Below are positions 1-5,994 of a stretch of 11,635 nucleotides of DNA, in pieces. Each line of letters begins with the position of its first letter. The stretch's first letter is position 1. The stretch lies in the NCBI GenBank assembly GCA_029881175.1, contig JAOUNC010000046.1, positions 1 to 11,635 of the forward strand. The letters run 5' to 3'. This DNA is from Nitrospirota bacterium. GTDB taxonomy: Bacteria > Nitrospirota > Nitrospiria > Nitrospirales > UBA8639. Both the position numbers and the translations under genes were made by a program. The notes under the pieces were generated by a model that saw nothing but the letters and a program-made list of their open reading frames with translations, was not told where the DNA came from and did not search any database.

Positions 1-486
1 GAGTGGACGTCGGTCGGAATTCGAGGAGCCGTCAACTTTAAAGACGCAGGATTGCCTCCAGGCGAAAAAGTGGACTTTGAACAATTCGATGTGGTGGGCG
101 TCCTTGGGTTTCCGGGAGTTTGGGACGTTCCCTGGGATTGGAAGGCCCGGTATCAAGTCAATACCACTGCCGGGGCTTTGAGGGGTGATGGTGATACGGG
201 TTTTATTAGCACAATGACCTGGGGAATCGCGGTAACCAAACAACGTTGGCGAACCACCTTAGATTTTGGGCTTGGGGGTGCGCTACTCAGTAAATGGAAA
301 TTCCCTGGGCAAAATGTTGGGGGCCCAATCCAATTTATTGCCCATGGTGGAGTACTCTTTCATCTCCACGGGAATCTTTTAGCGGGCTATCGTTTTCACC
401 ATATGTCCGATGCCACGATCTACGGAAATAATCGTGGTGTGGACTTGCACATGTTGGAGTTGCGTTATCGCTTTGCCACTCCCTGA
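1..486 (+). CDS. Lipid A 3-O-deacylase (PagL-like acyloxyacyl hydrolase), 5' end outside window
   Basis: Open from the first base in frame 1, giving 161 residues and a TGA stop; the signal peptide and first strands lie upstream of the window. The pattern is that of the PagL/acyloxyacyl hydrolase family, an eight-stranded outer-membrane beta-barrel that removes the 3-O acyl chain of lipid A. Visible are a chain of short amphipathic strands rich in G and aromatic residues, the GYRFHHMSDA segment at about 385-414, and a terminal strand ending in aromatic F (LRYRF) as in barrel proteins. In the family the catalytic His-x-Ser sits in H-x-S-N-A; here it is H (400-402), M, S (406-408), followed by D instead of N. 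The acidic residue of the triad would be the D of GVDLHML. The frame is unbroken. Family assignment is firm; enzymatic activity is inferred. Confidence 0.8.
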   Translation, partial: EWTSVGIRGAVNFKDAGLPPGEKVDFEQFDVVGVLGFPGVWDVPWDWKARYQVNTTAGALRGDGDTGFISTMTWGIAVTKQRWRTTLDFGLGGALLSKWKFPGQNVGGPIQFIAHGGVLFHLHGNLLAGYRFHHMSDATIYGNNRGVDLHMLELRYRFATP

Positions 487-505
487 CCCATCTCTTGGGT
501 GGCAA
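473..505 (+). other. Possible hairpin at the 3' end of the PagL-like gene
   Basis: ACCCA (486-490) pairs with TGGGT (496-500) around a 5-nt loop, and outside it TTGCC (474-478) can pair with GGCAA (501-505) across a bulge. The hairpin overlaps the stop codon. No run of T follows, so it is not a classical intrinsic terminator; it may only protect the transcript end or be chance. Confidence 0.2.
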
Positions 506-629
506 CTATGTGTTCTGTGAAGTTATGCATTGTTGGGGATGTCCCGGAGCGTATCAAGCAAGGAAGGTCACCAAGCTGCCGAAAGGAAAGAATATGTAAA
601 AAGACTCATGCTAAAGTGGAGGAAGTCCG

Positions 630-1100
630 GTGCAGTCTCAATTACGTGTTTTTTTTATTCTTGTCTGCTTGCTATCCCTTAGCCTTTCTTCGACAGCCAT
701 TTGTGCCAGTCCCACTTTTTTAAATCGACAAGCCTACCCCCTGCATCTGGGGCTCACGGACATTGGCCAGTTTCATCAGAATGACTTGAAAACCTTTGAA
801 GTCTGGACGCAATGGAACAATCCTTCCCACGAGAAAATTGTCGTGCGAATTACCTTTACCTTTATTGATCGAGATTCGGCGGACTCCCAGTTGGGCGAGG
901 ATGGGGAAGATGATTTCCTCATGACCGTGACCGAAACGGTGACGATTCCTGAACAGGTGAGCAATTGGGGAAAATATGTCCAGCTGACGGCGATTGGCCA
1001 GAAACTCAACCTCGGGTTTGATCATCCAGGTGAAGGCTCGGGCTTAGAGCTCTATCTGGACGCGCAAGTCATTTCGGTACAGCATCTTCCCACTGAGTAA
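630..1100 (+). CDS. Secreted protein of unknown function, copy 1 of a tandem pair
   Basis: A 156-residue protein starting at GTG, chosen because GGAGG (618-622) lies 7 nt upstream. Residues 1-26 form a Sec signal peptide: a short basic start, a leucine/serine-rich core and an AICA-like cleavage site before SPTF. The mature part of about 130 residues has no cysteine, is acidic (a GEDGEDD cluster at roughly residues 89-95) and alternates hydrophobic and polar residues as in a beta-sandwich. I do not recognise the family. The predicted place is the periplasm or outside the cell. The mature sequence differs from the downstream copy at only six positions, whereas the signal peptides differ strongly. 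No promoter is convincing in the 143 bp upstream. Coding status is strong, because the two copies differ largely by synonymous changes; function is unknown. Confidence 0.85.
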   Translation: MQSQLRVFFILVCLLSLSLSSTAICASPTFLNRQAYPLHLGLTDIGQFHQNDLKTFEVWTQWNNPSHEKIVVRITFTFIDRDSADSQLGEDGEDDFLMTVTETVTIPEQVSNWGKYVQLTAIGQKLNLGFDHPGEGSGLELYLDAQVISVQHLPTE

Positions 1101-1260
1101 CACCTTTTCTCCTGCCCCCTCTTTTCTTCCCTTAAGTAGTATCACGCATCGTACCACCAATGGGGTATTGTCCGGTGATCAAATAAGAAGGTATTGCAAA
1201 AGGTCTCCAACGGAGGGATACTAATAAGAACATGATCCAATAGAGAGGGGAGGTAATCTG

Positions 1261-1734
1261 GTGCGGCCCCGATTACACGTTTTCCTGGCTCTTTTTTTCT
1301 GCATTTTATTCTGCAGTGTGCCTTCCATTGGCCTAGGGGCCAGTCCAGCTTTTTTAAATCGACAAGCCTACCCCCTGCATCTGGGGCTCACGGACATTGG
1401 CCAGTTTCATCAGAATGACTTGAAAACCTTTGAAGTCTGGACGCAATGGAGCAATCCTTCCCACGAGAAAATTGTCGTGCAAATTACCTTTACCTTTATT
1501 GACCGAGATTCGGCAGACTCTCAGTTGGGGGAAGATGGGGAGGATGATTTCCTCATGACCGTGACCGAGACCGTCACCATCCCGGATCAGGTGAGCAATT
1601 GGGGAAAATATGTCCAGCTGACGGCGATTGGCCAGAAACTCAACCTCGGGTTTGATCATCCAGGTGAAGGCTCGGGCTTAGAGCTCTATCTGGACGCGCA
1701 AGTCATTTCGGTTAAACATCTCCCTGCTGAGTAG
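1261..1734 (+). CDS. Secreted protein of unknown function, copy 2 of a tandem pair
   Basis: A 157-residue paralogue of the gene just upstream, again starting at GTG, with GGGGAGG (1247-1253) 7 nt before it. The signal peptide (residues 1-27, basic MRPR start, phenylalanine/leucine-rich core, GLGA before SPAF) is quite different from that of copy 1. The mature 130 residues differ only by T/A, N/S, R/Q, E/D, Q/K and T/A. Both copies having kept an open frame, a signal peptide and a ribosome site argues that both are expressed. The 160 bp between the copies holds no gene. Function is unknown; export across the inner membrane is the only thing the sequence shows. The gene converges with the minus-strand membrane protein, and no clear terminator lies in the 173 bp between them. 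Confidence 0.85.
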   Translation: MRPRLHVFLALFFCILFCSVPSIGLGASPAFLNRQAYPLHLGLTDIGQFHQNDLKTFEVWTQWSNPSHEKIVVQITFTFIDRDSADSQLGEDGEDDFLMTVTETVTIPDQVSNWGKYVQLTAIGQKLNLGFDHPGEGSGLELYLDAQVISVKHLPAE

Positions 1735-1907
1735 TGCGTTCTATTTATCAAACCCATCGTTACACGCTCTTTCCTGATGAGCAGAGATCATGAGCCCAGC
1801 TTTCTGCCTTTCACTCTATCCTCATCCATCCACTTTGGTGCAGCGATGATTTTTTTGTAAGACACATTCTCTGAGATCTCTGGTGGTGGGTCTAAAGAGA
1901 AAATCGG

Positions 1908-2858
1908 CTATGGAGTGCCGGCATAGACCGGTAGGAGGAAACGACTGTGGTAATCCATACCTGGTCGTGTGCCTTGAACTTCAAGCTCCCAGAATCTGGC
2001 GGGGCGTTCGCTTGGGGTGCTGGTGAAGTATTTATCGTCCGGCAGATTCCATGCGCATCGGAGTTCGCCGGTTTCGTTGACTTGTTCCCCTCGAATTGTT
2101 TGGGCATCGTGATAGATTTGGTAACAGACCACGACGGATTCTCGTTTTTGCCCTCCTTCCCTTTCTCGAATCTCATACGCTTCCTCGATACACCGAAGGT
2201 CTAAGTGAACGGTGGTGAGATCTGCTGGCAATCGACTGATGGTGAGGTGCATCGTCTGGTCCAAGAAAAATGGGAATTCCTGAAAGCTAACCCTTCCGTT
2301 GCCAAATGCCAGAAACTGGCCTGCGTTTTTGAGGAGGTAACTGCCGACACCAAATAGAATAATGACATCAAAGAGCCCGGTCAGGACTTGCCAAAAGATC
2401 CCGCTAGAATCAGACACGAAGGCGATCCAATTAAAGGGAGCCAGAAAGGTCCCAAAAACAGCCAGCGCCACAATGCTCTTCAGGGATTCTTTGAATTTAT
2501 TATCGGTGATTCCTTGGGCCTGCCAGGGATAGTCCCAGAGCCAGGGGCTTTCAGGAAGTTCCTGCTTCCCATTCGCCATGTTCCACAGACGGCGTAGGCC
2601 CCTGGCTCCATGGATCATGAGCCAGACCCCACAAGCGACAAAGAGGCCTCCGCATATCCCAATGACCCACAATGGGGCATGAATAGAGGATCCAGGGTAA
2701 TTCATCCACTTCATCCCAATGGCCAGAATAGGGGAGCCCATGATGACAAAGACCGCACCAAAGAGTAGGGCCGGCCAACCATGAATAGTGGTGCCGCTTA
2801 ACGGCTTGTGGCCTTTAAGGACAATGCGCTCGGCTGGTGGTTGGAGAGTAGAGGCCAT
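1908..2858 (-). CDS. Four-helix membrane protein with C-terminal soluble domain, function unknown
   Basis: A 316-residue protein with ATG at 2858 and stop TAG at 1908. Hydrophobic segments at about residues 28-50, 63-85, 128-149 and 155-176 predict four transmembrane helices in two pairs. Between them is a hydrophilic loop rich in tryptophan and proline (residues 86-127). From about 190 to the end the protein is soluble, with alternating strand-like segments and the ending WELEVQGT..PGMDY..RFLLPVY. That ending resembles the C-terminal part of DUF3592-like membrane proteins, which may have an arrestin-like beta-sandwich; this is a weak recall-based link. No good ribosome site precedes the ATG. 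A TTGAAA with GATAAA 17 bp later sits immediately before the start, so a leaderless or near-leaderless transcript is possible but unproven. The gene is alone on its strand. Confidence 0.75.
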   Translation of the reverse strand: MASTLQPPAERIVLKGHKPLSGTTIHGWPALLFGAVFVIMGSPILAIGMKWMNYPGSSIHAPLWVIGICGGLFVACGVWLMIHGARGLRRLWNMANGKQELPESPWLWDYPWQAQGITDNKFKESLKSIVALAVFGTFLAPFNWIAFVSDSSGIFWQVLTGLFDVIILFGVGSYLLKNAGQFLAFGNGRVSFQEFPFFLDQTMHLTISRLPADLTTVHLDLRCIEEAYEIREREGGQKRESVVVCYQIYHDAQTIRGEQVNETGELRCAWNLPDDKYFTSTPSERPARFWELEVQGTRPGMDYHSRFLLPVYAGTP

Positions 2859-2894
2859 GGTTTTATCGTGATACGGTCAGAAAATTTCAATAGG

Positions 2895-3045
2895 GGAGCT
2901 GTTGAAAAAAGCCGCCAGCGGCGTTCTCGCCAGTTTTCCGTGCTCACGTACTGGAATTAGGCTCTGCGCGCAAAACTGGCTGCGGCCTTCCCTTCGACAA
3001 AGCTCAGTACAGGACTGGACGAACTTTTTTTAACCGCCACTAGGC
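2895..3045. repeat. Long imperfect palindromic intergenic repeat
   Basis: The two arms pair imperfectly over about 140 bp. The outer ends are GTTGAAAAAA (2901-2910) against TTTTTTTAAC (3024-3033), and the inner ends are GCCAGTTTT (2929-2937) against AAAACTGGC (2972-2980), a perfect 9-bp inverted repeat. The right arm is longer than the left because of a block at about 2990-3014 containing TTCGACAAAGCTCAG. I recall palindromes of this form (GTTGAAAAA...AAAACTGGC) as frequent in Nitrospira intergenic regions, but I cannot search for them here. Runs of A/T at both ends make it look like a bidirectional terminator. Confidence 0.65.
2905..2922 (-). terminator. Terminator-like hairpin plus T-tract on the minus strand
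   Basis: Read on the minus strand, the GC-rich stem GCCGC/GCGGC (plus-strand 2911-2915 with 2918-2922) has a 2-nt loop and is followed at once by six T residues (plus-strand A run 2905-2910). It forms the left end of the long palindrome and would stop leftward transcription entering the minus-strand membrane-protein gene from the repeat region. The stem is short, so efficiency is uncertain. Confidence 0.35.
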
Positions 3046-3316
3046 CCCTGATATCCAATGTGCCTGGGGCCAATATGCCCTTGGAAATTATTATTATTCA
3101 ACACTCCCATAGGCTATGTTCAGGGGTAATTCTCGGTTGTTCCTGCCGAGGAATTGATGTCGCGAGGGTTGCCGAGTTTCGCCCCGGCAAGTGTCAATGC
3201 AGGTTCAAGATACAGTACCCAAAATCTCACAACATCATATGTGCCCACAGATTTTTGAGTATTCAGGAGCAGGCTGTCCTGCTTAACCCTATTCTGTCCA
3301 AGGGGTTATTCGTTGT

Positions 3317-3376
3317 TGCCGGGTTCCGCCACGGCAGGCGAGGCCCTTTTGTTTTGGCAAAAGGACCCAAAACCAT
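3317..3376 (-). repeat. 60-bp two-hairpin element, copy A (inverted)
   Basis: Read on the minus strand this 60-bp block starts ATGGTTTTG and ends ACCCGGCA. It can form hairpin 1, GGTCCTTTTG with CAAAAGGGCC around a 6-nt loop (nine Watson-Crick pairs and one T-G), and then hairpin 2, TCGCC with GGCGG around TGCCGT. It matches the plus-strand block 3751-3810 at 47 of 60 positions without gaps. Ten of the 13 differences lie in the stems and all of those keep pairing. It points away from its partner, 374 bp distant. Confidence 0.75.
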
Positions 3377-3380
3377 GTTG

Positions 3381-3512
3381 GCTGTGGCATGGTCCTTCGA
3401 GTGCCCTGCGCGGTTCGCCGACTACGGCGGCGCGCAAACTCGCTCCGCTCAAACAGTGCGCGCCTTCCTCCGAAGTCGACTGCACGGCTCGGCCATGCCA
3501 CAAGGCCACAGC
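3381..3512. repeat. 132-bp imperfect palindrome
   Basis: The ends pair as GCTGTGG (3381-3387) with CCACAGC (3506-3512); just inside, GTGGCATGG (3384-3392) can alternatively pair with CCATGCCAC (3493-3501). At the centre GGCGCGC (3429-3435) pairs with GCGCGCC (3458-3464) around a loop containing ACTCGCTCCGCTCAAACA. That loop motif is one I have seen in intergenic repeats of many proteobacterial and related genomes. Read backwards it gives spurious peptides with LFERSEFA, a common artefact in automated annotation. The palindrome starts four bases after the inverted 60-bp element. Confidence 0.6.
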
Positions 3513-3750
3513 ATTCTCATGATGCCCTGATCTTCTGAGACGAATCTCGGCATCACCAGAACCGCTCGTGCTGTCTGGGGATGTGGTCTGTGAAAATCCA
3601 CGTTATCTTTCTCTCTTTGCCTTATCCGACGCCTGCTGACAGGCTCAAGGGACGGACGCTCTGCTGATTCAGCAGACCTTGTCGGAGCGCAGCGAGTTGG
3701 TCTCCTCTCCTAAGCTTCGCGTCTATCCAATAAAGCCTGTCTGGGCGTCA

Positions 3751-3810
3751 ATGGTTTTGCCCACTTTTGCCGAAACAAAAGTGGGTCGGCTGCCGGGCCG
3801 AGACCCGGCA
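3751..3810 (+). repeat. 60-bp two-hairpin element, copy B
   Basis: Plus-strand counterpart of the block at 3317-3376. Hairpin 1 is a perfect 10-bp stem, CCCACTTTTG (3760-3769) with CAAAAGTGGG (3776-3785), around the loop CCGAAA. Hairpin 2 is TCGGC with GCCGA around TGCCGG (3786-3801). The alternative pairing GCCGGG with CCCGGC is also possible. The perfect stem, and the way it differs from the other copy only by paired changes, suggest that structure rather than sequence is conserved. No T-tract follows, so it is not an ordinary terminator. Confidence 0.75.
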
Positions 3811-3904
3811 CGCATCAATGAAACTTTCAGATACATGACTCAACACTAAGCCCATCAACTTTGACCCCGGAACTTATTCGTTTTCTTCAGTTGGTAGCGT
3901 TGGG

Positions 3905-3910
3905 TATACT
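3905..3910 (+). promoter_or_regulatory. Possible -10 box for the ketopantoate reductase-like gene
   Basis: TATACT matches the sigma-70 -10 consensus at five of six positions and lies 49 bp before the ATG. No good -35 is found at 16-18 bp, and the bases just before it (GGG) are not an extended -10. The call rests on the -10 alone and on the need for a promoter after a 1.1-kb gene-free stretch. Confidence 0.25.
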
Positions 3911-3959
3911 GGTGGACGTTCAATGAGGATGGCTGAATGTTTTCTGAAAAGGGGTCGCA

Positions 3960-5318
3960 ATGAAAGAGATCATGATGGTTGGTGCTGGATCGGTTGGCGG
4001 ATATTTCGGGGCGCATTTGGCGCGCAATAACTCCCATGTTTCTTTTCTCCTTAGGCCGAAGACCCAGGCGGCCGTTGCAAAAAATGGGCTGACTATTCGA
4101 AGCGCTATTGGCGAGAGCTTTACTGTGCGGCCTCCATCTGCATCCAACCCCCAAGACTTACCTCAACCTGACCTCATTATTCTAGGAGTTAAAGCCTACG
4201 ATTTAAATGAGGTCATGGATCAGATCGAACCGGTCCTGAAACCGGATACGACGATTCTGACCTTACAAAACGGGGTGACGATTGAAGATACGTTGAAGAT
4301 GCGATTTGGGCGGGAACGCGTGGTCGGGGGCGTGGCAATTATTTACTCCAAAATTGTAGAGCCTGGTGTGATCGACCATTATAAAAAAGGGATGGTGACG
4401 ATCGGTGAATTGATGGGGTTGGAGACGCCACGGCTTTTAGAGATAAAAGATCTTTTTAAAGAGGCGGGAATTCCGTGTTTTATTACCGAAGATATTCGCA
4501 AGGCCAAGTGGGAGAAGATGTGTTGGAATTGTGTGTTTAATCCACTGACGGTGTTGTTGAACGATCATGTCGCCAAAGCCTTAGATGTTCCCGAACTCAA
4601 GCCGGTCATTGCGACGATTGTACGGGAAGTCTCGGCTGTGGCTATGGCCGCCCACCGGGTCCCTTTGGATGGAGAGATGCCCGAGAAGGTGGTGAAGTGG
4701 TCGCAAGAGCTTCGTGATATTCATACGTCAATGTATGATGATTGGAAGGCGGGTCGGCCGACCGAAATCGATGAGTTGAATGGCTATATTGTGAAGCGCG
4801 GTCAGGAATTCGGAGTGCCGACCCCTATGAATGAAATGCTCACAGCCCTCATTAAAGGGTTACTGCCTCAGGAATCTTCCGATGAGCCGGTCGTTGTGGT
4901 TGAGGGAGCGGTACAGCAAACTCTGCGATTTTCCAGAAAACATCTCAGTCAATTAGCCCTGGAATATCAGATTTCTGATGTTGGGCGTGTCATGCCAAAT
5001 ATGCGTGGGACTGGAGTGAAATTTCAAGGGATACTTGATGTTGTGACGCTTCAGCCTGGTGTCGATCATGTGACCTTTAATTCTCAAGATGGAAAGTATT
5101 CCGCATGTGTGACGCTTGAGCAGGCGAGAAAATTCGGCATTTTCCTCTATGAGCAGGATGGTGGCGATTTCCCATTTGAACGGGGAGGGCCGTTTCGATT
5201 AGTGACGCCGGGGTTGGGGGATTTGTGCGCCAATGTGAAGCAGGTTGGCCGAATCGTGTTTTCTCAAGGATTAGCCCAGGATACGCGGCCGCCAGAAGCT
5301 TGTGCGGAGGAACGGTAA
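3960..5318 (+). CDS. Ketopantoate reductase-like enzyme fused to a molybdopterin-oxidoreductase-type domain
   Basis: 452 residues; ATG preceded by AGGGG at 3950-3954. Residues 1-300 are a complete 2-dehydropantoate 2-reductase (PanE/ApbA) module, which in the family makes pantoate from ketopantoate with NADPH for pantothenate and CoA. Visible are the Rossmann motif GAGSVGG (8-14), LGVKAY with K78, LQNG with N104, W-x-K with the likely catalytic K186 in KWEKM, NPLT (194-197), and TEIDELNG with E269, the expected second catalytic residue. E. coli PanE is about 300 residues, so some 150 extra follow a linker (301-312). Residues about 313-435 resemble the sulfite oxidase/YedY fold: G-x-V start, GVKFQGILDV (352-361), SQDGKYSACV (375-384), FERGGPFRLVTPG (406-418), VKQVGRIVF (426-434). 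The molybdenum-ligating Cys expected before the GVKF segment is not seen. The frame is unbroken with uniform codon use. Because of the extra domain the true substrate is open; no other pantothenate gene is nearby. Confidence 0.8.
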   Translation: MKEIMMVGAGSVGGYFGAHLARNNSHVSFLLRPKTQAAVAKNGLTIRSAIGESFTVRPPSASNPQDLPQPDLIILGVKAYDLNEVMDQIEPVLKPDTTILTLQNGVTIEDTLKMRFGRERVVGGVAIIYSKIVEPGVIDHYKKGMVTIGELMGLETPRLLEIKDLFKEAGIPCFITEDIRKAKWEKMCWNCVFNPLTVLLNDHVAKALDVPELKPVIATIVREVSAVAMAAHRVPLDGEMPEKVVKWSQELRDIHTSMYDDWKAGRPTEIDELNGYIVKRGQEFGVPTPMNEMLTALIKGLLPQESSDEPVVVVEGAVQQTLRFSRKHLSQLALEYQISDVGRVMPNMRGTGVKFQGILDVVTLQPGVDHVTFNSQDGKYSACVTLEQARKFGIFLYEQDGGDFPFERGGPFRLVTPGLGDLCANVKQVGRIVFSQGLAQDTRPPEACAEER

Positions 5319-5484
5319 CCCTGAGTGCCTCTGCTCCATCCGTCTTTCTTCTTGAATTTCAATTGCGTGATGCACGTATTCCAGTCGCCCTGACCGGTGG
5401 CTCCTGTGGCGGCTTTCCCGCAGTTGTTGTCATGCTATGACAATAACCTGCTGTTTTTTCAAGCCTTTTAGTCTGGTTTTCTGA

Positions 5485-5513
5485 TTGCAAGTTCAATGAA
5501 TGCGCCGTAAAAT
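5485..5513 (+). promoter_or_regulatory. Sigma-70 type promoter for ndk
   Basis: TTGCAA (5485-5490, four of six matches) and TAAAAT (5508-5513, five of six) are separated by 17 bp, the optimal distance. Transcription would begin near 5520, giving a leader of about 42 nt before the ndk start. The rest of the 243-bp gap between the upstream gene and ndk shows no gene or clear terminator. Confidence 0.5.
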
Positions 5514-5561
5514 GGCCGCTTCTCACTTACCTTATTTATTCTCTGAAAGGATGTACTTGTT

Positions 5562-5978
5562 ATGGTGGAGCGAACGTTAGCGATTATTAAACCGGATGCG
5601 GTGGAAAAACATGCCATTGGCGATATTATTCGCATGTATGAAGGCGCGGGCTTGCGTCCGATTGCAATTCGTATGATGAGCTTATCGAAGGCCTGTGCGG
5701 AAGGCTTTTATGCGGTGCATCGGGAACGTCCATTTTTCAATGATTTGACCACTTATATGTCTTCAGGGCCTGTTGTCGTCTTGGTGCTGGAAGGGGCGGA
5801 TGCGGTGAAAGTGAATCGTGATCTTATGGGTGCCACGGATCCCAAGAAGGCGGAAGCTGGGACCATTCGAGCGTTGCATGGGGCCTCAATTGAAGCCAAT
5901 GCAGTCCATGGTTCCGATTCTGTAGAAAATGCCAAGATTGAAATTAGTTATTTTTTTGCTGAGTCTGAATTAGGGTAA
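5562..5978 (+). CDS. ndk: Nucleoside diphosphate kinase
   Basis: 138 residues, the usual bacterial length. It transfers the gamma phosphate of ATP to other nucleoside diphosphates through a phosphohistidine, keeping NTP and dNTP pools balanced in the cytoplasm. Clear marks are the N-terminal [12 protein letters not shown] (K10 of the family), the R-x-x-F-F region ([18 protein letters not shown], residues 53-70), [14 protein letters not shown] (90-103) and the active-site histidine H116 in NAVHGSDS. The family often has GTIR-x-DF here; this protein has GTIRALHG, a variation I believe also occurs in other lineages. The ATG has only AAAGG (5546-5550) about 11 nt upstream as ribosome site. The next gene starts 16 bp after the stop, so the two are probably one transcript. 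Confidence 0.97.
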   Translation: MVERTLAIIKPDAVEKHAIGDIIRMYEGAGLRPIAIRMMSLSKACAEGFYAVHRERPFFNDLTTYMSSGPVVVLVLEGADAVKVNRDLMGATDPKKAEAGTIRALHGASIEANAVHGSDSVENAKIEISYFFAESELG

Positions 5979-5994
5979 GAACGGGTACAGCCCT

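Larger units (their letters stand above)
630..1734 (+). repeat. Tandem gene duplication with two blocks of perfect identity
   Basis: The two secreted-protein genes start 631 bp apart, and their mature parts align without gaps at an offset of 634. Bases 715-816 equal 1349-1450 (102 bp) and bases 954-1078 equal 1588-1712 (125 bp) exactly. Between them, 817-953 against 1451-1587, I count 15 differences in 137 bp, of which only three change an amino acid (N/S, R/Q, E/D). The signal-peptide region and the upstream DNA are much more diverged, although a common pattern (GGTG, then ATTAC, then GTTTT) is still visible around both starts. Confidence 0.9.
2859..3959. other. Gene-free stretch of 1.1 kb rich in inverted repeats
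   Basis: No reading frame here has a convincing start, ribosome site or protein family, and the longer frames run through palindromes. Besides the separately listed elements it holds smaller hairpins: GGCCCC/GGGGCC (3043-3048 with 3066-3071), TTGCCG/CGGCAA (3169-3174 with 3185-3190), AGCAGG/CCTGCT with a 4-nt loop (3268-3273 with 3278-3283), and GCCTG/CAGGC (3631-3635 with 3640-3644). The perfect palindrome CTGCTGATTCAGCAG (3661-3675) is enclosed together with the last of these by TCCGAC/GTCGGA (3625-3630 with 3681-3686). Such dense nesting suggests a landing site or relic of small mobile repeats rather than a decayed gene; I see no transposase remains. Confidence 0.7.

Noticed and set aside
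499..723. Small plus-strand frame between the PagL-like gene and the first secreted protein
   Set aside because: It overlaps the signal-peptide region of the well-supported gene in another frame and has no recognisable features.
720..1025. Paired minus-strand frames opposite both secreted-protein genes (also 1354-1659)
   Set aside because: They are mirror shadows that appear twice because the sense genes are duplicated. Most differences between the copies are silent in the plus-strand frame, which supports the plus strand as coding.
3289..3501. Minus-strand frames giving LFERSEFA and LLPKQKGLACRG peptides
   Set aside because: These are the translation of common intergenic repeats (the 132-bp palindrome and the 60-bp element) and are a known type of annotation artefact.
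3060..3530. A 156-codon plus-strand open frame in the gene-free region
   Set aside because: It runs through several palindromes, has no ribosome site, no family resemblance, and several overlapping frames on both strands are equally long. The open frames come from repeat composition.
2895..3810. CRISPR array or insertion sequence
   Set aside because: Repeats are inverted and of different kinds, not evenly spaced direct repeats, and there is no transposase or cas gene.
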